From Margaritifera margaritifera (taxonomy: Eukaryota; Mollusca; Bivalvia; Unionida; Margaritiferidae), in assembly GCA_029931535.1 (NCBI GenBank), contig JAQPZY010001523.1:1814501-1878500 (forward strand): DNA of 64,000 nt, in the 5' to 3' direction. Below are positions 56,860 to 64,000 of this stretch, in pieces. Positions within the stretch are counted from its first letter, which is position 1; every line of letters starts with the position of its first letter. The translations under genes and the position numbers were made by a program. Below the pieces are notes generated by a model, which was not told the origin of the DNA, made no database searches, and saw only the letters and a program-made list of their open reading frames with translations.

Positions 56860-58960
56860 GTAAGAAGCAGATTGAGGAATGTGTATTACACAGTTTTTAT
56901 GTTGCAAATATTATAAACTAAATGACTTTGCAAACATAATAGGAGATTCAGTTATTCAGATTGTAATGGTTGATATGATATAGAAAGTAGAGACCACTAT
57001 TTATAAAGAAAAATCAGGTGAGTTGGTATGTGTAGAATTTAGTTGATTTAGTTTTTTATATTGATTTTTCTGCTTATGAACTTCTGTATGATAAAATTGT
57101 TTTTCATATATAATTGGGGGCCATCGTTACAGTCACACTGTTCCATAGTCACAGTGCTGCCTTCACTTTGCTTGGACCATTGCCAAATTCCATGCATTCA
57201 AAACTTTGCTTTTGCCTCCCAGTTTTGTATTCAACTTAAATGTATTAAACCAGTATGCACATATGGTTCATATCTGATTCCTACGACACATGTATGGAGT
57301 AGCAGCTGCTGTTTTTATCATAGTAATCCTTAGGATATACCTCTGGAGTTTCAGTTATCAATGTCCCTATATACCTTGTGTCAGCCCCTTGCATCTTCAC
57401 ATCCAGGTATCAGACAACCCTACATACTAGCCCAAGTCTCTCTTCCTGAGGTATTCATATAAGCGAATTCAGAGCTTGGCTTGTGTAGCGTGCTGTCATG
57501 AGATTTGCCCCTGTTTTGTCAAAGATTATTTTATATGTACAATAAATTTTAATTGAATCTATATCTTGTGTGTTGTTCAAATTATAATTTTATTGATTAA
57601 ATGTAGTTTAAATGGTACACAATGCATACTTCTCTGGCCCCTTGGTGGGCTCCTCTGTGTTTACTGCGGGTCTCTGCCCAGACATGATGTCATTGCCAGC
57701 AGTACATATTAATAAGATTGTAAACAATTTTAGAAATGTTTTGCTATGGAGCCAATTAGATGACTGTGTAGAGGCATATGATCAAACACTGCATCACTAT
57801 TGTACATTCATACACCGAACTTGGTATGCCTGTAGAGATTAGTTTTTTGATGTGGACGCTATATTTAACTTAACAATATTTTGCAAAACCACATGCCTCC
57901 CCACATTACACCATGTCATATATTTGGAACATTTCTTGCATAGCATACTGTTTCAGCTCAGTTCAGGCCATTGCCAAGTTTGATGCATTCAGAACTTCAC
58001 TTTTACCCCCCAATTTTTGTCAGTACTTTAATGTATTCAAATAGTATGCCCGTATACTTCATTCCTGCTTCCTACATTTAATTTGGCTTTAAAGATAGCA
58101 ACAGACAAAAAATGTGTGGGGTGACTTTTGGGAAATACTTTTATATTTTCATGAAAATATCCAGATTGTTAATTTTAATTTCTGCAGAACAAAAAAAAAA
58201 AAATATCCCTATTCAGAGAGTTTGACCAAACAATCTTAATAGTGTTCACCAAAGAAAACCATATATTAAGTAATGAAGAATATGTGCAAATAAAATATTA
58301 TCTTTATTATATCCCCCCGTCGTTGGTTCATAAAGTTTTGCATTAAACACAAAAAATGTTTTTGACCTACATCATCACAAACAAGAACACAATATACTTC
58401 ATCTGAATATACAAAGAAAATGACATGTATGTAACTAGAGACAAATTCTTGAAATAATATTAATTGTTTTAATATGTATTTTTTTATATAATAACAAAAC
58501 AATTATCAAATAATAAAGCTGTGCACAAATGTAGATCACTAATAATTAACACGACTTTCTTCATTGAATGACAAAATAAATGAAATGTAATCTGTACCAT
58601 CTTACTACACTAATGTTTAAATGAAATGGCAAAAAGAAGGTAAATACCCTGGTACTTGATACTTTTTCTAGAAAGTTGTATCGCAGTTTTTTCCTTGCTC
58701 ATTTACAGTATTAAAGGGTGCTTTCAGTCAAGGGAAATAATTGATGGGTGGTTTAGAAAACTAGAGTTACCTTTTCAATGGGCAACCAGTAACCTTAACG
58801 AACATAGTTGAGCATTTTCTTAAACATATGTTTTTTGTTGTTTTTTTTTTATCTATTTAGTGAAAACTTTTTGATCTCATAAATTTCAGTATTTTTGTCA
58901 TGCCTGCAAAATAGTCAGGATGGCGATTTCACGTTTCTGGCACTGTTGGCAACATCATTG
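56860..58960. repeat. Intron sequence with one diverged direct repeat pair
   Basis: About 120 bp at 57170-57290 (CCATTGCCAAATTCCATGCA ... GTATGCACATATG) recur at 57968-58080 (CCATTGCCAAGTTTGATGCA ... GTATGCCCGTATAC). The rest is AT-rich and unassigned; I found no next exon of the host gene. Confidence 0.5.
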
Positions 58961-58967
58961 TTGTCAG

Positions 58968-60397
58968 TAGAGGTGAAACAATACACCTCTGCTTTGTATC
59001 AATATGATTCACGATATACAGCCTATGATACGATACATTATCAATACACATATGAACTTGATGGTCTTTTGATCTTTAGACGGTCTGTCAGTGGTAGAGT
59101 GGTGCCATTTTATATGTGTTGCCATACTGGTTGTATTTCCAGTATGCAGATTACAGACAAATATAGACTTATCATCTGTTTATATGCCATTTTCATCCTT
59201 GACAAGATAAAAAAAAATACTTGCAAACAGACTACCCATTAGGTGTCAGTGATTTTTATTCAACCTTTGGGCCATTTCAAGGCCCTCTATTTGATCAGGT
59301 GCAGGACTCATCTTGGTTACCACGCCCTTTGTTTTGCACTGCATGAATGCTTTTAAAACATCTTATTACCAATTTCATGTCTTCACTTAAATTTGGAAGG
59401 TATTACGGTGTTATCTTTAAAATAGGAGAAATAGTGCAATTTCCTTGTGCAAGGAAAATCTTATCTAGAATAAGTCCTATTGTGGGAGCGAAGATGACTA
59501 ACAACCAGATCCTTCACACCGTACTTTCTGCAGATGGAAAAAACTGTCATGGTCACAGACACTTGTTTCTGTCAGTGAAAAAAGAGATTGACAACACCCA
59601 CTCACCTTCTACAAATTAACAAGGTGACTATAACTCGTACTGTTAGGAATCTGTCCCCATGCTGATTTTTTTTATCCCGTCTGCGCAGTTGCTGATTACA
59701 TATATCAGCGTAAAAGGAGATACTCCAAACTTGTTTCCCATGTATGATTTTAATAGCCTTTTTTTACACAAAGTTTCTTTGTTGCTTTGTATCTATTTGG
59801 ATCAAGTTTGGATGCCAATTCTAACAGTGGGTCATGCAGTGAATAAGCTGCTGTTCTGATTGGTGGATATTGTTTTACTCTGGACTTGAACAAACAATAA
59901 CCACCAATCAAACTTTAATGTAACATATTTCACTGTGTGATACACTGGAAGTGTAGCCCTCAAACTCAATCCAAGTAGACAAGTTGTGAAGCAATAGATA
60001 AACTTCACGTAAATGTGGTTATTAAATGATCAGTAAAGTACTTAAATCATACACTGGGAACCAATCTCGAATGTCTTCTTTGCGTTGATATATGTTATCA
60101 GTGGCTGAGCATGTGAGTTAGTCACCTTGTAGAAAGTGAGTGGGTGTTGTCAATAGTTTTTCTTTTTTACTGACAGAAATGAGTGCATGTGTCAGCCACG
60201 GCCATCTCTGATGAATTCTCAATTTAAATAATAAAAAGGCAAACAACTAATAATTATCTACAACTACTGAAGATTAAAGTAACTTGTGTAGGATAAGTAT
60301 CATTTTTGTATCGATTCTTCACCTCTTGTATTGATATGGGTATAGATATGGACAAAATATTGATAAATCGATATATTGATTAATCGTTTCACCCCTA
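58968..60397. mobile_element. hAT element, 1430 bp, perfect 8-bp TSD
   Basis: The ends TAGAGGTGAAACAAT and, from the other strand, TAGGGGTGAAACGAT form an inverted repeat; GTTGTCAG flanks it on both sides (58960-58967 and 60398-60405). The inner ends are rich in ATCGATA/TATCGATA-like sequence. It holds a further inverted repeat, 59530-59632 against 60108-60210 (GACAACACCCACTCAC in both arms), which could fold into a hairpin with a loop of about 475 bp. No transposase is recognised. Confidence 0.92.
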
Positions 60398-60719
60398 GTT
60401 GTCAGCATTGAGAATTTTGTTAAGGATGATGTAGGAGTATTGAACTTTTAAAAAAATTGAGATTTTTACATAGTTAGTGTTCTAAGCAACCCAGAATCAC
60501 TAAAAGATTCGAAAGTTAGTGTGCATTTTCTTGTACTATTAGTTGAATATCTAACCTCAAGAAAGGTAATTACATAGAAAAATGTGATAAAAATTACCCT
60601 TCACTAATTGTCCATAAAATAATAACACCATGAGTATTAAAAAAATTCATCAAATCTGCACTGGTGGAAGATCATTGACTCCTTTTATCAAATACAAAAA
60701 GAAAAGGATATGTTAGTGA

Positions 60720-61560
60720 CAGCTTTTTTAGCTCAGTCTACTTGTCATAGACCAGAAGAGATTATGCAATGGCCTGTTGTCCAGTAGCACAAGAACTTTG
60801 TAACACTACTCCTAAACTACTGAAAGGATTGCTAAGAAACTTTACAAACACATTCATCCTAAAGACTGAATGAAAATGGTGTCCCTCAGAAATCCAAAAT
60901 GACCACCATGGCAGCTAGCTTGAAAATTTGTTTTCACTAAAAGATATCATATGAACTCTAGTTGGTCACTAATGAAAATGGTTCTAATCTGACATCCAGT
61001 ATGGCCACCATAGTGGCCATCACAAAAATTATGTTATCGCTACTTCTTCTGAATGGATGGTTGTATCAGCATGGATTTTCACTAAAAGAAATCTTATAAT
61101 GTCTTGTTGGCCCAAAATGAAATGGTTGCTGATGTGATAACCACCATGGCAGCATTTTGAAAATTGTTATTGCTTCCTTTCCTGAACAGATGTTTGTATC
61201 ATCATGGGGTTTTCACTGAAAGACATCTTATTATGCTTAGTTGGTGCTAAATGAAAATAGTGCCGATTGGACCTTCAATATGGCCACTCAGTGGATAATT
61301 GTATCGACATGGGGTTTTCACAAAAACATTGCAATCTGTAACTGCTTCTGAATGAAATGGTGCTCATTTGATTTCCTAAATGGCACAATAGTTGCCATCT
61401 CAGAAATATTGTTATTGTTACTCATGCACAAATAGTGGCATTGACTTGGAGTTCTTGCAATATGTATTTTGTTCTGAATGAAAATGGTATAGATTTGACA
61501 ACCAACATAACTGCACTGTTGTGAATGAGTTTGAAATCAAGACATAATTGTCATTGGAGT
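60720..61560 (+). repeat. Repeat family G, diverged tandem units
   Basis: The phrases 'CACCATGGCAGC', 'TCATGGGGTTTTCACTGAAA', 'TATGGCCACC' and 'CTTAGTTGGTGCTAAATGAA' recur about every 110-190 bp across some five units. No ORF of note. Confidence 0.6.
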
Positions 61561-62219
61561 AAAGTAAAAGCTCATTGCTTGCATTTTTTACTTCATTGAG
61601 CTTATGATAAGAGTGATTTGTACATATACAAGTGAATTTTTAGTAGACTTTATATTTTGTTGCATTTCAATGAATAAGATAAAAGACAGCACTTTGACAT
61701 TGATTTTAAGGTAAAAAGTCTTGACTCAGGATTTTAGCTGTACTGGCTTTAAGCATGATGATACAAACATGTATGAATAGACTTTTTTTTTTATCAAATC
61801 CAGTTTGTGGATATATATAATGAATACCTTGAATGATACTTCTTAAATAGCTGAATATTAATTATAGATTTAGCTAAAATTAGCATGTGGGTATATCTTC
61901 ATATTATCTGAAACAATTAAATTAAATGATCTTCTATCCATGATATCAGGTTCAAGGTTAAATGCCATGACAAAGAATTGTGTACTGCATCTACAGGTAT
62001 CTGGTGAACATTAACTTGTAAGAAATTATTTGTGTTGCTAAATTTGGTTTGTTGGGGTTACTCAAGAGCATCTGAGATGGTTTCAGTACAAAGCAGTTAA
62101 AAGAATAAAAGGACTAAAGAAACTGGATTATCATGGATTCCTACAAATTCTTTATGGCTAGCAGAATGTCAGTTACTTCAAGGGACTCTTGTTTCAGTAT
62201 GAAAAAGTTATTGAAATTA

Positions 62220-62540
62220 CATTGGTTTTGTGCTGCAGAACGCCTGCACGGCCAATTTATGGTCGATCATAAATTGCTCAAGATTTCCAAAGGTCTCATA
62301 CTTTTCATTGACTTCATCATTTTATTTCATATGACTGTTATGGTGATTATTAAAATGATATATTATTAATCACTATTCTTTTACATTATTTAATAAAAGA
62401 CCAAAGTCCCAACCATTTCTATTTTTGTCCAGTCTCTCACAGAATTCATAGCACAATGATACATTTATGCAACAATTGATGTCATATTGATGATGACATA
62501 ATTTAATGATAGCATCATTTCAAGCTGTGCAGTAAACATT
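62220..62540 (+). repeat. Dispersed repeat copy, partner at 45416
   Basis: Same order of blocks as 45416-45730: GGCCAATTTATGGTCGATCA, CTCATACTTTTCATTGAC, then AGAATTCATAGCACAATGAT. The ORF across 62133-62369 is not shared by the partner and is not a gene. Confidence 0.55.
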
Positions 62541-62734
62541 GATTTTACAAAGGCAGACTACCTTAGAGCTATTAAAGTCATATATAGGAGGGAATCATCA
62601 TAGAATTCTTGGCAGGTGAAACATAATGATTTGCAAAACTCTAGTGTAGTACACTATAATTTTTTTACACGCTAACTGGCTTGCCTCAACTGTTGTAGTA
62701 ACCCATTGGCAGCATCAGTATCTGCATACAGTAC

Positions 62735-62935
62735 AGCTCACGTGATTTTTCGGAACTCCGCGCATCGCGGTGGGGGTGGAGAGTGAGTGGAGAGGATTAA
62801 GAAAAACCCCTCCACCATCACTCCACGCGTCCTGACGGAGTTGTCGCGGAGTCTCGCGGAGAATAGCCCTGCACACCACGCTTTCTCGCGGAGTCACATC
62901 CGATCACCACCGCGGAGTGGACGTGGGCATGGTTT
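62735..62935. other. Isolated CpG-dense, GC-rich patch with CGCGGAG repeats
   Basis: About 200 bp carry more than a dozen CpG sites, against very few in the surrounding sequence. CGCGGAG or its complement CTCCGCG occurs at least five times, in both orientations. The one minus ORF is a by-product of the GC content. It could be a piece of a GC-rich transposon (inverted CGCGGAG blocks), or an internal CpG island; I cannot decide. Confidence 0.45.
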
Positions 62936-62974
62936 ACTGTTTATTACCCATGCAAGCAGAGGTTGAGAGAGAGA

Positions 62975-62995
62975 GACGGGGGGGGGGGGGGGGGC
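62975..62995. repeat. Poly-G run
   Basis: A run of about 17 G after a GAGAGAGA tract. Its length in the assembly is not reliable. Confidence 0.8.
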
Positions 62996-64000
62996 ACCGA
63001 TTTATCTACATCGTTATCCCTCTGGGGAGCAATTTGCAAATTTTTTGATACTGAAAAAAACGTAGTAATTCAGTTAATTATAAATATTTCCTTGTTCTAA
63101 CGAAGATAATGTATGATACATAGTGCCAAATCATATTTAAGATGATGATAATGTAATGACAATTCCTCGTAAACTGTAATAATACTACATTTTGCGCAAT
63201 GAATCTAATTTCTTTTTCTTCAATACTATGTTATCAGAATCTAAACATGCATTCATATCCTTATTTCTTTTTCAGTAAACGCAATACAAAATTGTAATGA
63301 TCATATGAAAGTCAGTGATATTGTACTACCTGCAATGAAAAGAACGATAAACATCGAACAAATTAATAACCAAGCAACAGTCATACCTGACTGAAGTGAA
63401 ACAGAATCGCACAAGTTCCGATGGTTACTCCATGCATGAGTACTCATTCACATATTGTACGTTTTTTTCTGACATCCAATCGCTTAAATAAAGCATAACT
63501 AAGATTTCACATCGTTATTTTATTTTAAACTGTACTATTTTGCATTAATTACCAAAGTAGCGGGGTTTTTTTTTAAAATCACAAATGGTCACAAAAGGTC
63601 ATCCTAGATACATGTAGTTGACACGTGCAAGTAACCTAGCACAATAGAAGCCATCAGCACTGCGTGTTTTCTTTGGTATTGATGTGTTAATTTCATGTGC
63701 TAACTGTTAACCTAAAAGTACAACAGCAACGCTTCTGCGGGTTTGTTTTCTTTGCCATTGATTTGACAAACTTGCGCATCAGATGAAATTAATGTTTAAC
63801 TTTTTCTTTTCTGTTCTTTTCCCTATTGCATAATACAGAAAAATAAGATGAATAATTTAAGATAATTAACTCTTCTTAGTAAAGTCCCCCCCCCTCATAA
63901 AATATGGAATCCAAATCACTACTGCACAAGTTATCGTAAACTGAAATCTGGAAAAGTTTTCAAGTGGTAAGAAACAGAAACACGCTCAATAACCAAAGGC
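62996..64000. other. Unassigned sequence to window end
   Basis: AT-rich, no exon, transposon end or array recognised. If the host gene continues past the window, this is intron. Confidence 0.4.

Noticed and set aside
62715..62897. Minus ORF in the GC-rich patch
   Set aside because: It is explained by GC content and has no recognisable domain.

Overview
The window looks like metazoan nuclear DNA: AT-rich, with long introns bounded by GT-AG splice sites, many eukaryotic transposon remnants, tRNA-derived SINE-like pieces, microsatellites and diverged tandem repeats of about 100-200 bp. There are no bacterial operons. The repeat style suggests a marine invertebrate, most likely a mollusc, but that is inference.

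One host gene runs through almost the whole window on the plus strand. I join 13 exons between 3479 and 56859 (2062 nt, about 687 codons), all phase-compatible and all with AG acceptors and GT donors. The product is a partial NO VEIN-like protein: a conserved N-terminal segment, a long acidic linker, then a sacsin/NO VEIN-type HATPase (GHKL-like) domain with an N-box (ELVQNADDN), a variant G1 box (NNECGF) and a G2 box (GQKGIGFKSVF). The first exon(s) and the C-terminal part are not found. The gene is truncated by the window or its outer exons are too short to recognise.

The introns are full of mobile DNA. (1) Two related hAT-like elements (874-2213, minus; 51770-53053, plus) have matching terminal inverted repeats and perfect 6-bp target duplications, in opposite orientation about 50 kb apart. 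(2) Two broken ZNF862/KRBA2-like hAT transposase pseudogenes lie at 23.3-25.1 kb (minus) and 32.6-36.8 kb (plus); the second is split by a piggyBac-like remnant. (3) A 2.5-kb element at 25317-27826 has 113-bp inverted ends and carries a nested hAT MITE. (4) A pogo/CENP-B-like element (54284-55923) with TA duplications sits inside a minisatellite that also took a SINE. (5) A 1.43-kb hAT element (58968-60397) has a perfect 8-bp duplication. (6) There are small hAT MITEs, a three-copy palindromic MITE family, a LINE C-terminal fragment, and DIRS-like Gag remnants.

Tandem DNA includes a 17 x 53-bp minisatellite (22426-23326) with a five-unit higher-order pattern next to a hAT transposase end, and several older repeat families. 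Three of these families carry nuclear-receptor-like motifs: DR1 AGGTCAAAGGTCA and one perfect AGGTCActgTGACCT palindrome. I see no operon, CRISPR array, prophage or intact transposase gene.
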